Source: Clostridiales bacterium
GTDB taxonomy: Bacteria > Bacillota > Clostridia > Christensenellales > UBA1242
Direction: 5' to 3'
Length of the DNA: 34,758 bases
Assembly (NCBI GenBank): GCA_918262735.1
Contig: CAKJYJ010000008.1
Location: 1-34,758 of the forward strand
Part shown: one piece after another, positions 1 to 8,221 of the stretch
How positions within the stretch are numbered: the stretch's first letter is position 1
Layout: each line of letters opens with the position of its first letter
Position numbers and translations under genes: made by a program
The notes under the pieces: model-generated
Seen by the model: the letters and a program-made list of their open reading frames with translations, nothing else
What the model was told of the DNA's origin: nothing
Databases searched by the model: none

Positions 1-160
1 TCACAAAAATAGCAGGCATTTGCCGAAATTTTTGTGAAGAGGAAAAGCAGTGCGAAAAGCGAAGTTTTATGAAAAACGAGCCACAAACACTTGCTTTGAC
101 GACATCGCCCGTTTGCCATTTTGCTTTCGCAAAATTAGCTCTTGTGGGCGTGTTTTTTTA
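1..160. other. GC-richer foldable intergenic element, possible structured RNA or dispersed repeat
   Basis: This stretch is visibly richer in G and C than the DNA to its right and contains nested inverted repeats. Positions 1-10 and 28-37 are a perfect 10-base inverted repeat enclosing a second one (GGCA 15-18, TGCC 21-24). On the minus strand a 7-bp stem ATTTTGC/GCAAAAT is capped by a GAAA tetraloop (about 118-135) and extends by GCT/GGC past one bulged A. That hairpin is flanked by CGCCC/GGGCG arms. On the plus strand the same arms are followed by a run of seven T near 153-159, so the right end resembles an intrinsic terminator for a plus-strand transcript. A minus-strand frame beginning with ATG at 119 stays open to the window edge (39 codons), but it has no ribosome binding site and an in-frame stop shortly upstream. 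It could be the end of an ncRNA, a terminator or a dispersed repeat. I recognise no family. Confidence 0.4.
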
Positions 161-414
161 ACCGACTAGAGGCTACAAATAATAAATATTTTAACAAATC
201 CCGCAGTCAAAACTCAATAAAAAATTCAAGGTTTGTTATTAATATTTATGCAATATAACATTTTCTTAATAGAAGAACAACAAATATATATATTATAAAT
301 TTCATAAAAAAACAGAAGAATAAAGAAAAAATACACGGTTTTTACGATGTGTGTTAATTATTTATTTTTTATTTGATAAAACCTTACTGTATATTTATAC
401 ATATGGCTGCATAT
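161..414. other. AT-rich intergenic stretch, no gene seen
   Basis: Together with the element to its left this makes about 414 bases without a convincing gene. It is almost pure A/T with short homopolymers. Downstream of tcdA (minus strand) there is a weak hairpin, ACAC at 333-336 against GTGT at 349-352, followed on the minus strand by a T-run at 325-331. This could end the tcdA operon transcript. I see no promoter, RBS-preceded frame or tRNA in it. Confidence 0.4.
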
Positions 415-1107
415 TTATTTACAATTAATAATATCACCAATAACCTGTTCGGCTATTCTAAGTCCTGCAACGCTTGGGCAAAAACTAATGCTTGCTGGCA
501 CACGTTCTCCACCAACAACACTTTTAGGCTCTTCTTTAGAGTATAAGACTTTTAATTTATTAACACCAATTTTTTTTAGTTCCCTTCTCATAACTTTTGC
601 AAGTGGACAAACGCTTGTGTTGTATATATCGTCAATCTCAAACAATTCCGGTTTTAATTTGTTACCCGTACCCATACACGAAATAATGTTATAACCATTA
701 TCAAAAGCTAGTTTTGAGAGCCCAATTTTAACAGTAACATTATCAACCGCGTCAACAATATAATCGTAGTTGGCATAATTAATTTTATTCATATTATCTT
801 TAGTTAAAAATAAATTAATTGCCTCAACATTTATGCTTGGATTAATATCCAGCAATCTTGCTTTCATAACTTCAACCTTTGATTTACCAATAGTGCTATG
901 CAAGGCAATTATTTGCCTATTTATGTTTGTTTCACTAACAACATCACCATCAATTATTGTTATTGTGCCAACGCCAGCTCTTGCCAATGCTTCACAAACA
1001 TATCCTCCAACGCCACCAACACCAACAACCAACACTTTTGATTTTTGTAGGCGACACACATTTTCGTTTCCTATTAAATTAATAGTTCTTTCAAATTGAT
1101 TAATCAT
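415..1107 (-). CDS. tcdA: tRNA threonylcarbamoyladenosine dehydratase (TcdA/CsdL, ThiF superfamily)
   Basis: TcdA is an E1-like enzyme that uses ATP to cyclise t6A at position 37 of ANN-decoding tRNAs to ct6A. The 230-residue protein has the Rossmann nucleotide motif GVGGVGG at about 29-35, the acidic DGD segment at 53-55, and the NINRQ motif at 61-65 typical of ThiF/MoeB/TcdA enzymes. The stretch SVCPLAKVMRREL (165-177) with C167 and the following LKVLYSKE are what separate TcdA from MoeB and ThiF in my reading. There is no C-terminal rhodanese domain and no CxxC zinc pair. It is slightly shorter than E. coli TcdA (about 268 residues), lacking the C-terminal extension. The ATG overlaps the stop codon of the upstream methyltransferase gene as ATGA, so the two are probably translationally coupled. 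It is the last gene of the minus-strand operon. Confidence 0.85.
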   Translation of the reverse strand: MINQFERTINLIGNENVCRLQKSKVLVVGVGGVGGYVCEALARAGVGTITIIDGDVVSETNINRQIIALHSTIGKSKVEVMKARLLDINPSINVEAINLFLTKDNMNKINYANYDYIVDAVDNVTVKIGLSKLAFDNGYNIISCMGTGNKLKPELFEIDDIYNTSVCPLAKVMRRELKKIGVNKLKVLYSKEEPKSVVGGERVPASISFCPSVAGLRIAEQVIGDIINCK

Positions 1108-2393
1108 AAGCTCTCCAACTCTAACTCTACCAACGTTTCAACTTCTGATGTTTGTGGAAACATATCAAATGGCTGAATGTAGCGAATACTGTAGCCAGCA
1201 CCATCAACAACCATTTTTAAATCCCTAACCAAAGTGGCTGGATTACAAGAAAGGTAAATAACCCTTCTAGGCTTGTTTTTTATTATAGATTCAATTGTTC
1301 TTTGGTCAACTCCCCTTCTTGCTGGATCTAATATTATTGTGTCAACATAATTCTCACCCAAAAGTTTAGGAATTAATTCCGCACAATCACCATTAATTGC
1401 CGTTAAATTAGAAATGTTATTTCTTTTACAAAGCTCAACACAAGCATCAACGGATGATTTTTCTATTTCAACAGCATATACCCATTTTGCTTTTTGTGCA
1501 ATTATTGCAGATAAGAGTCCAGAGCCACTATAGGCATCAACAACAATCTCATCTTTTTCAATTCCGTCAACAATCATCTCGTATACTTTATTTTTTATAT
1601 AATTATTTACCTGCAAAAACGCAAGTGGAAACACTGGATATTTTATACCAAACTCATTAAGCATAACATCTGATATTCCACCAACAAAACATGCAGGATA
1701 CAATGGAATATCATTTTCTTTCGTTAAACAATAACTCAATGAATAATTAATCTTATTCATTTTTAAGTAGGCTTCAAACTCATCAAAATTTATTCTTTTA
1801 TTTAGCATTAATGTAATCGTATAAACATTATCAATTACACGAATAACAACACATTTAACATAAAAATGGCTAAATTTTGCATTATTTTTAATAAAAAAAC
1901 CTATTTTTTCTATTATTTTATTAAAATTTTCATCAACCAGCTCACAACGGTTAATGGTAATCACCTCATTTGAATTTCTCTTATTAAAACCAAGTTCATT
2001 ACTATTACCAACAAATAACTTTACTTTATTTCTATATCCAAAACACTTTTCACTTGCAAAAACATCATTAACATTTGCACCCAAACCGCTTTTTTTAATT
2101 AGATTTTGAATATTGTCCTTTTTTATCTTCAATTGCTCTTCATACTTAATATGTTGTAAATTACACCCACCGCAAACACCATAATACTTACACTTTGGTT
2201 CACACCTGTCATTGCTTTTTTTAACAACCCTTATTAGCTCTGCCCTTGAAAAATTCTTATTACTTTTTACCTCACGAGCAACCACAACCTCACCCAAAAT
2301 TGCCCCATCAACAAAATAGACTTTGCCATTATATCTTGCAACGCCCTCGCCGTCCATTCCGTTTGACTGAATTGTTAACTCCATTTCGTCCAT
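1104..2393 (-). CDS. rlmD: 23S rRNA (uracil-C5)-methyltransferase, RlmD/RumA family
   Basis: This SAM-dependent enzyme makes 5-methyluridine in 23S rRNA; the exact target (1939, 747 or both, as in RlmCD of Firmicutes) cannot be told from sequence. Order of parts: a TRAM-like N-terminal RNA-binding domain, an Fe-S cluster motif C-x5-C-x2-C (C68, C74, C77 in this start; C64 lies just before), a SAM-binding domain with DAYSGSGLLS, the ILDPARRG motif, and SCNPATLVRDL carrying the catalytic cysteine, ending with VETLVELE. The frame extends 12 codons upstream to a TTG at 2429, but I prefer ATG 2393 because the longer N-terminus (FIYCFDRIVL) does not look like TRAM. ATG 2384 is also possible, and no start has a strong SD. 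It lies about 50 bases after a transporter half-gene and overlaps tcdA by ATGA. Confidence 0.85.
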   Translation of the reverse strand: MDEMELTIQSNGMDGEGVARYNGKVYFVDGAILGEVVVAREVKSNKNFSRAELIRVVKKSNDRCEPKCKYYGVCGGCNLQHIKYEEQLKIKKDNIQNLIKKSGLGANVNDVFASEKCFGYRNKVKLFVGNSNELGFNKRNSNEVITINRCELVDENFNKIIEKIGFFIKNNAKFSHFYVKCVVIRVIDNVYTITLMLNKRINFDEFEAYLKMNKINYSLSYCLTKENDIPLYPACFVGGISDVMLNEFGIKYPVFPLAFLQVNNYIKNKVYEMIVDGIEKDEIVVDAYSGSGLLSAIIAQKAKWVYAVEIEKSSVDACVELCKRNNISNLTAINGDCAELIPKLLGENYVDTIILDPARRGVDQRTIESIIKNKPRRVIYLSCNPATLVRDLKMVVDGAGYSIRYIQPFDMFPQTSEVETLVELELESL

Positions 2394-2441
2394 TAAAACA
2401 ATTCTATCAAAACAATATATAAAACGCAACTAAATGTATAA

Positions 2442-2825
2442 TTATTGTTTTCTTTTCTTTATTTGAACAACCTGACAAATTAAAAGGTACACAGCAATCA
2501 CAAGCAACAAAACACCAAACAACCTTTTTAGAACGTTTGCATTTATACTATTAGCCACAAATGCACCAACCACAGCAGACAATGTTGTTGAAAATAAAAA
2601 AATAAGCAGAACCCCCTTGTCTATCATTTTATTTCTAATGTGATAGGCAACCACAAATATAGCCATAACCGAAAATGATATTAAATTTATTGCCTGTGCC
2701 ATTCTTTGACTAAAGCCAAGAACAATTGTCAATAATGGAATAAGCAGTGTCCCTCCACCCATACCCATACCACCAAGAACACCAGCAAACAAACCGACTA
2801 TAATTTGCAATAAATAATTAATCAT
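2442..2825 (-). CDS. TauE/SafE (DUF81) half-transporter, second subunit
   Basis: This 127-residue membrane protein has about four hydrophobic segments. It carries the family signature near its N-terminus, GLFAGVLGGMGMGGGTLLIPLL, which matches one of the two inverted-repeat halves of TauE/SafE sulfite or sulfonate exporters. Usual members are about 250 residues with both halves fused; here the halves are separate genes. The start chosen is ATG 2825, overlapping the upstream gene's stop as ATGA, with AGGAG about 13 bases before it inside the upstream gene. A longer frame to 2873 adds 16 polar residues with cysteines that do not fit the family. Substrate is unknown. The two halves presumably assemble as a heterodimer; that is inference from the gene pairing. 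Confidence 0.75.
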   Translation of the reverse strand: MINYLLQIIVGLFAGVLGGMGMGGGTLLIPLLTIVLGFSQRMAQAINLISFSVMAIFVVAYHIRNKMIDKGVLLIFLFSTTLSAVVGAFVANSINANVLKRLFGVLLLVIAVYLLICQVVQIKKRKQ

Positions 2826-3193
2826 ACAACCATTCTTACTCCTGCCAACAATAACACAACAATAAATATCCAATTAATCACCCTTTCATTAAGTTTTTTT
2901 AGAAGCATTGCCCCCAAAAAACCGCCAACAATAACACCAAGCGTTACCAATCCAACAGAAATATAATTTATTGGGTTATGGGTCATATAGATTACCAAAC
3001 TAATAACACTAATCGGAAGAATAATCGCAATTGTTGTTGCGTGTGCACGCCTTGCACCCAACCCGCAAAGTTTTTCTAAAGCCGGAACACAAAGTAATCC
3101 CCCACCAGAACCAAAAAAACCACTCACAAAACCAATTGCAAGTGCAAAAGCATTCTTCACCATAAACCTTCGATATTTTTTTCTGATTCTCAT
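2822..3193 (-). CDS. TauE/SafE (DUF81) half-transporter, first subunit
   Basis: This is the partner of the next gene: 123 residues, four predicted membrane segments, and the repeat signature GFVSGFFGSGGGLLCVPAL near the N-terminus. It has the length of one half of a TauE/SafE transporter. It is first in the minus-strand operon that continues with the second half, the rRNA methyltransferase and tcdA. The start is uncertain. ATG 3193 gives a basic N-terminus but has no clear SD. An internal ATG at 3163 has AAGG only three bases away and would begin directly at the membrane segment. The intergenic region upstream is shared with a divergent surface-protein gene. I see only a weak TATAAT-like box for this direction. 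Confidence 0.75.
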   Translation of the reverse strand: MRIRKKYRRFMVKNAFALAIGFVSGFFGSGGGLLCVPALEKLCGLGARRAHATTIAIILPISVISLVIYMTHNPINYISVGLVTLGVIVGGFLGAMLLKKLNERVINWIFIVVLLLAGVRMVV

Positions 3194-3225
3194 ATAAATA
3201 TTGTTTACTTACTTTTGAAAAATAT

Positions 3226-3254
3226 TTGATTTTATTATAAATATAGTATATACT
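3226..3254 (+). promoter_or_regulatory. sigma-A-type promoter for the jelly-roll surface protein
   Basis: TTGATT (3226-3231) and TATACT (3249-3254) are separated by exactly 17 bases. The predicted start of transcription is near 3261, and GAGG at 3275-3278 lies seven bases before the ATG at 3286. Confidence 0.65.
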
Positions 3255-3285
3255 TATAAAGTTAAATTTTACACGAGGTTAAACT

Positions 3286-6200
3286 ATGACAAAAAACAAT
3301 ACTAAACAAACAAAAAAAATCACATTTGGGATTTTCTCCATATTGGCACTTTGCCTATGTTTCATGTTTGGAGTTTTTATTGGAGCAACACCTGTAAAGG
3401 CGTACACAAAACCAAACACAACTTGGTCTAACTTAAATTTTTCTGACAACGGAAATGTGTCATCTGTGTATGCAAACCCAACAGGTTGGAAAAAGGGGTT
3501 CCCAGATAGCCCAGCAACTAGTGGTGCTATTAACTTGGCAAGTTACAATAATGAAAACTTTAATTTGGATTCTGGTGACCTACCAGCAAAAATAAATGAT
3601 GATGCAGACAACTACGTTCTTATGATTAACTCAAAGCATTCAACAAACAAGAATGGTTTAATCCCTGGAGTGCAATACTATGAAAATAGTTCACCACTTA
3701 GTCTTGATGCATATTCAAATTATAAGATTATTATTTGGACAAAAGTTCTCCAAGGAGCACAAGCATCAATTTATGTAACTGGTCTTGAAAACGATTTAGG
3801 TTTTGAAAGAATTGACTATGACTATGCAGATCAATGGACACCTTACACATTCTATATAACAACCGGTAAAAATAAAGAAACAATTAAAACTCAATTATGG
3901 CTTGGTTCAAAACCAGAAAACACATCATTGGGTGCAGTTTTCTTTGATAACATAAGCGTTTACCAAATTTCAAATGACGAAACCCCTGCAGTTGAAACTT
4001 CTGCAGATAACTATGTTGCCAAACCAGCAACTAGTGGAGACCGTGTTAAATATATTAATTTAGATGAAAGACAACTAGTTCCAAATATCAATGCAGATTT
4101 CGAATCAACAGACCTTTCAGATTGGACCAGAACAAATGCACAGATGCAAGAAGGAACATATTACGAAGTGCTAAACCTTTCATCAAGTAACGTTTCCGTT
4201 GGTAAGGGTATTGAACATTTAGGACTAGACCTATCAAAGAATAATAGTAAGGCATTGGTCTTATACACAACTGGCGACACAAAATCATACTTCGGATTAA
4301 GAAGTGAAAGCATTGACCTTCCATTATATGAAACATTAAAAATTTCAATAAAGGCAAAAGTTGGAAAAAATAATACAGGAAGTGCATATGTTAAATTTGT
4401 TGAAAACGATGTTTTAGATTATAACGGTGATGTTATAGAGGCAATTACCCCCGTAACAAAACAAATAACAATTAGCAGTAATGAAACCAATAATTACACA
4501 AATAATTACAACACTTGCACATTCTACATTAAAGGAAGAAGTTTATACAACACTTCATTTAGAATTGAATTGTGGCTTGGATCCGAAACAGCAGAAGCAA
4601 GCGGTGTTGTTGCATTTGATAACATAACAGTTGAGCATTTATCAGACAGCGAATATGAGAGCGCATCAACAAATTCATACTCATTAAAATTTGCATTACA
4701 GTCTAAAACCGACACATACGGCGTAACAAATTCAACATTTAATACCGTTCAAAAAGCAAACACAGAACTAACCTATCCTTTAATTCCTTCAAATTGGACA
4801 CACACATATGAAAACGAAGCGGATATTTATTATGGTGTTGTAAACACAAGCGAAGCCGAATATGAAGCCCATAAAGCAGAATTTGGCAACTTTGGTAACC
4901 CTGGCAATCCAGAAGGTTTTGGCAGTGTGGAAACCGACACAAACAATATCTTGCTTATGTATAACTTTAATCCAACACATCAAAGCGTAACATCTTCAAC
5001 ATTTTCTGTAGACAAAAACGCATATTATAAACTTTCATTTGCATATAAACTACTTGCAACAAATATGGCAAATAAGGAAATCTTAAATGTTTACATTGTT
5101 GATGAAGATGATAATATTCTTTATTCAGATGAAAAAATAGTTTCTGATTCAACAAACTCGGTTTGGACAGACTACAATGTTTATATAAGCACAAACTCAT
5201 ATTCTAACTCTTTAAAACTTATCATTTCTCTTGGCGCAGAAGATGATGATGTTGAAGGAATTGTTTATATTGATAACGTAACATCAATTAAAGATAGTAA
5301 CTTAACAAAAGCTGACTACGAACAGCTGGCAGAATCTGAAAATGTTTTAGATTTTGAAGAAGGCAACTTCAATCTGGTTGAAAAAAATAACACAGACCTC
5401 TACACCGCTTTAAGATACACTGGAAATTTAGAGGCAGGTGAAAATCAAAATGTTGCACGTGGCGGAATTATTAATGCACTTAACACAACGGATGAGTTTG
5501 AAATTGAAGCATCACCAGAAAATAACAGCACTCTTAAATATTTAATGATGATTCAATCATTTGACACAGCAACATATTCAATGACAGCTCGCGATTCATT
5601 AGACCTTGAAACAGATAATTATTACAAATTTACTATTTGGGCAAAAACAGTTTTTGCAGGAACATCAACTGAACCATATGGTGCTGAATTTGGCCTAGAT
5701 GGAATTGAAGAAAAAATAACAGGAATCGTTGCAGATGAATGGACAAAATATACAATATATGTAAGTTGCACAACAAGCACAACCGTTAATCTTAAATTTG
5801 CACTAACAAGTGCAGATACCGACACTATCGGTATGGTATATTTTGATAATTTTGGTTATGAAACTGTTGAAAAAGATGAATATAATGTACAACAACTAAA
5901 TAACAGCGAAGACCCAACATTCTTATTTGTTGGCGACACAGAATTAGACGAAGAGGACCTTAACCCAGAAGAAAAAACACAAAATAACTCGGTTGCACTT
6001 TGGTATGCAATTCCAACCGTTCTTCTTGCCCTTTCATTGATTGTTGCACTTATTGCTTACTTTATGCAGAAAATAAAAATAACCAAATGGGAAAGCAAAA
6101 AGGTTAACCAATACGACAGAGAATCAACGCTTCATAGAGATGTTTTAAGAACAGAAGCCGAACAACTCAGAAACCAAAGAGTTAAAGAGGTTAAATCTCA

Positions 6201-6492
6201 GATTGCAGAATACGAACAACAAATGACAAAAATGGAAGAAGAACATCAAGATGAACTAAAAGCAAAACGTGCAGAAAGAAGAACCGGCGTTTCTGCAAAA
6301 GATGAAAAAGAATTCAAACAGTATGCAAAACGTCACACCGCAATTGAAAACAGAATCGCAACACTTTCAAAAGAAATTGACAATATGAACACCGCTGAAT
6401 ATCTTCTTTCGGTTCAACATCAACTTGCTGTTGAAAAAGCAAAAAAAGAACGTATTGCAAAAGAAAAGTCATACAAAAATAAAAATAAATAA
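3286..6492 (+). CDS. large membrane-anchored surface protein: four jelly-roll-like modules, TM segment, cytoplasmic coiled coil
   Basis: The 1068-residue product begins with a signal sequence (hydrophobic core about 12-33, possible cleavage after VKA at 39). The ectodomain has four modules that each end in a hydrophobic-FDN or IDN motif (about residues 222, 445, 663 and 854) preceded by WTxYxxYIS-like and LxxWLGS strands. This pattern is seen in carbohydrate-binding-type galactose-binding jelly rolls. A membrane segment at about 905-927 (ALSLIVALIAYF) is followed by basic residues and about 140 residues of highly charged K/E/Q/R-rich helix, a likely cytoplasmic coiled coil. There is no LPXTG signal or catalytic motif that I can identify. 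The module assignment is by pattern only; ligand and partners are unknown. It is monocistronic, with its own promoter and a strong terminator. Confidence 0.8.
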   Translation: MTKNNTKQTKKITFGIFSILALCLCFMFGVFIGATPVKAYTKPNTTWSNLNFSDNGNVSSVYANPTGWKKGFPDSPATSGAINLASYNNENFNLDSGDLPAKINDDADNYVLMINSKHSTNKNGLIPGVQYYENSSPLSLDAYSNYKIIIWTKVLQGAQASIYVTGLENDLGFERIDYDYADQWTPYTFYITTGKNKETIKTQLWLGSKPENTSLGAVFFDNISVYQISNDETPAVETSADNYVAKPATSGDRVKYINLDERQLVPNINADFESTDLSDWTRTNAQMQEGTYYEVLNLSSSNVSVGKGIEHLGLDLSKNNSKALVLYTTGDTKSYFGLRSESIDLPLYETLKISIKAKVGKNNTGSAYVKFVENDVLDYNGDVIEAITPVTKQITISSNETNNYTNNYNTCTFYIKGRSLYNTSFRIELWLGSETAEASGVVAFDNITVEHLSDSEYESASTNSYSLKFALQSKTDTYGVTNSTFNTVQKANTELTYPLIPSNWTHTYENEADIYYGVVNTSEAEYEAHKAEFGNFGNPGNPEGFGSVETDTNNILLMYNFNPTHQSVTSSTFSVDKNAYYKLSFAYKLLATNMANKEILNVYIVDEDDNILYSDEKIVSDSTNSVWTDYNVYISTNSYSNSLKLIISLGAEDDDVEGIVYIDNVTSIKDSNLTKADYEQLAESENVLDFEEGNFNLVEKNNTDLYTALRYTGNLEAGENQNVARGGIINALNTTDEFEIEASPENNSTLKYLMMIQSFDTATYSMTARDSLDLETDNYYKFTIWAKTVFAGTSTEPYGAEFGLDGIEEKITGIVADEWTKYTIYVSCTTSTTVNLKFALTSADTDTIGMVYFDNFGYETVEKDEYNVQQLNNSEDPTFLFVGDTELDEEDLNPEEKTQNNSVALWYAIPTVLLALSLIVALIAYFMQKIKITKWESKKVNQYDRESTLHRDVLRTEAEQLRNQRVKEVKSQIAEYEQQMTKMEEEHQDELKAKRAERRTGVSAKDEKEFKQYAKRHTAIENRIATLSKEIDNMNTAEYLLSVQHQLAVEKAKKERIAKEKSYKNKNK

Positions 6493-6506
6493 TTAATAAT
6501 GTATGT

Positions 6507-6539
6507 AAAAAACTTCGCATTTAAATGCGGAGTTTTTTT
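6507..6539. terminator. bidirectional intrinsic terminator
   Basis: A stem of about 14 bp (AAAAAACTTCGCAT pairing with ATGCGGAGTTTTTT, one G-U pair) has a T-run on either strand. It sits between the convergent surface-protein and transglycosylase genes and can serve both. Confidence 0.85.
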
Positions 6540-6563
6540 ATTGTGAAATTCTTTTCTAATATC

Positions 6564-7112
6564 TTAGCCAATTCCAATCCTTCCTTTATATATTTTTTCA
6601 CATGTACAAACTTTTTTAATATAATTTCTCGTTTCTTTATATGGAATATATTGTAATGTTTTTTTGTCTTTGGAACACTCTTCATTTTTAAGCCAAGAAG
6701 CAACAACCCCCTCACCAGCATTATATGCACAAAGAGCAACCTCTTTATTATCAAATTTATTTAAAAGATAGTGTAAATAATATATACCAATACTTATGTT
6801 ATATGATGGTTCAAACATTCTAATATTGTCATAATTAATATTTGTTTCTTCACACACCCACATAGCCGTTGATGGCATAACCTGCATAAGACCAAGTGCA
6901 CCAGCACTGCTTACCGCACCCCTATTAAATGAGCTTTCAACACAAATAAGCCCAAATATCAATGATGGCTCAATTCCATACTTTTCTGAATAATAGATTA
7001 TTTCATTCTTATATTTTATTGGATATTGAACACAAAAAAATATGAATATAAATATTATGCTAAAAATTACCAGTGCTGAAAGTAAATATTTCACATATTT
7101 ATTTATATTCAT
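6564..7112 (-). CDS. membrane-anchored lytic transglycosylase (SLT domain, GH23)
   Basis: This enzyme cleaves the MurNAc-GlcNAc bond of peptidoglycan with formation of 1,6-anhydro ends. The 182-residue protein has an N-terminal membrane anchor (about 9-29) followed directly by the SLT catalytic domain. Visible motifs are CVESSFN with the catalytic Glu at 59, GALGLMQVMPSTA (71-83), and YNAGEG (130-135). It has the size of the minimal Slt-like proteins of Gram-positives, with no LysM or SH3 domains. It is the last gene of the rplI-walJ-htrA series, 42 bases after htrA, so it is probably cotranscribed. That would link cell-wall remodelling with envelope proteolysis. The N-terminal anchor should keep the domain on the outer face of the membrane. 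Confidence 0.85.
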   Translation of the reverse strand: MNINKYVKYLLSALVIFSIIFIFIFFCVQYPIKYKNEIIYYSEKYGIEPSLIFGLICVESSFNRGAVSSAGALGLMQVMPSTAMWVCEETNINYDNIRMFEPSYNISIGIYYLHYLLNKFDNKEVALCAYNAGEGVVASWLKNEECSKDKKTLQYIPYKETRNYIKKVCTCEKIYKGRIGIG

Positions 7113-7154
7113 ATTACTATTTTACACAACAATTCAAAATATATACTAACCAAC

Positions 7155-8198
7155 CTAACTTTTATTCTCTCCAAGAATTATGTTAAAACTTATCAACTCC
7201 CCATCTCTATTAATATACAGCGTAACTGCATCACCAATATCATGCATATAAATAAATTGTCTCAAATCTAAAAAGTCATTAATAATGGAGTCTCCAATCC
7301 TATAAACAATGTCACCCGGCATAACCCCGCTAACACCAGCAACACTGTTTGAATCAACATCAATAACATATAATCCATTAGAGCCAACCGAAAAATCTTT
7401 TTCTCGCGCAAATTCCGCACTAACTCCAAAGATACCCATATATGGTGCACTATAACCATTATTTGCGCTGAGCCTACTTACTATAGTTTCCCCAGTTATT
7501 ATTGGTATGGCAAATCCAATACCCTCTGCATCATTTGCTTTTAGCGTGTTTATACCAACAACCTTGCCACTTAGATTTATGATTGGACCACCACTATTCC
7601 CCGGATTAATACTTGCATCGTGCTGAATTAGATTTTGCATATAATACGAATAACCACCCTCGCTCTGAATTTCAACCGTCCTGTTTAATGCCGAAATAAT
7701 CCCTTTTGTTACGGTGTGTTGAAACGCTAGTGAAAGTGGCGTTCCAATAGCAATAATATCCTCACCAACAGATATTTCTTCAGTTTCACAATCTAAATAT
7801 GGCATATCAACATTTGATTTAATTACGGCAAGGTCAATTGATGCGTCCTGCCAAACAATAGTGGCACCAGTTGTGGATTTATCTGCAAAATATAAAGTTA
7901 TTCCTCTAGAACCGGAAATAACATGTTGATTTGTTAATATGTATCCTCCCTGTTTAATTGCAACTCCGCTACCAACCGCAAACCCACCATTAATTGAGCT
8001 TTTAATACCAACAATCGCACTCTTAACATTTTCAATAACCGTCGGGATGGGCTGTCCTTTTGATATTGTTATTAACCTTGGAGTCATGTCGGCACCACCA
8101 TCACCTGAACTCTGCCATGATAAAAAACTGCACCCGCACAAAAGAAAAAATGAAAAATTAATTATTAAGAAAAGTACATATAGTTTATTTTTTTTCAT
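7155..8198 (-). CDS. htrA: HtrA/DegP-family serine protease, predicted lipoprotein, one PDZ domain
   Basis: This is an envelope quality-control protease. The 347 residues start with a signal peptide ending LCGC, a lipobox-like sequence with C23 as the likely lipidated residue (the Cys at -2 is unusual). The trypsin-like domain carries the complete triad: H92 in TNQHV, D122 in DLAVI and S202 in GNSGGP. One PDZ domain follows (about 255-347). Most Gram-positive HtrA proteins are anchored by a membrane helix, so lipid anchoring is a variant. It follows the WalJ-like gene by 22 bases, a linkage also known in Bacillus and Listeria (yycJ-yycK/htrA). The SD AAGGGG six bases before the ATG lies in one arm of a hairpin, described separately. 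Confidence 0.9.
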   Translation of the reverse strand: MKKNKLYVLFLIINFSFFLLCGCSFLSWQSSGDGGADMTPRLITISKGQPIPTVIENVKSAIVGIKSSINGGFAVGSGVAIKQGGYILTNQHVISGSRGITLYFADKSTTGATIVWQDASIDLAVIKSNVDMPYLDCETEEISVGEDIIAIGTPLSLAFQHTVTKGIISALNRTVEIQSEGGYSYYMQNLIQHDASINPGNSGGPIINLSGKVVGINTLKANDAEGIGFAIPIITGETIVSRLSANNGYSAPYMGIFGVSAEFAREKDFSVGSNGLYVIDVDSNSVAGVSGVMPGDIVYRIGDSIINDFLDLRQFIYMHDIGDAVTLYINRDGELISFNIILGENKS

Positions 8199-8221
8199 AA
8201 AAAACCCCTTTTAAAGAGGTT
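8199..8221 (-). promoter_or_regulatory. hairpin sequestering the htrA ribosome binding site, with U-tract
   Basis: On the minus strand AACCTCT (8221-8215) pairs with AGGGGTT (8209-8203) around a 5-base loop, with one G-U pair. The right arm contains the htrA SD, and a T-run follows straight to the start codon. The left arm begins in the stop codon of the WalJ-like gene. It could be an attenuator-type terminator, a thermosensor-like SD occluder, or a chance fold. Confidence 0.5.

Noticed and set aside
1..119. Minus-strand open frame from ATG 119 to the left edge (39 codons)
   Set aside because: No ribosome binding site, an in-frame TAA a few codons upstream, Cys/Phe-rich composition unlike neighbouring genes, and the bases are better explained by nested inverted repeats.
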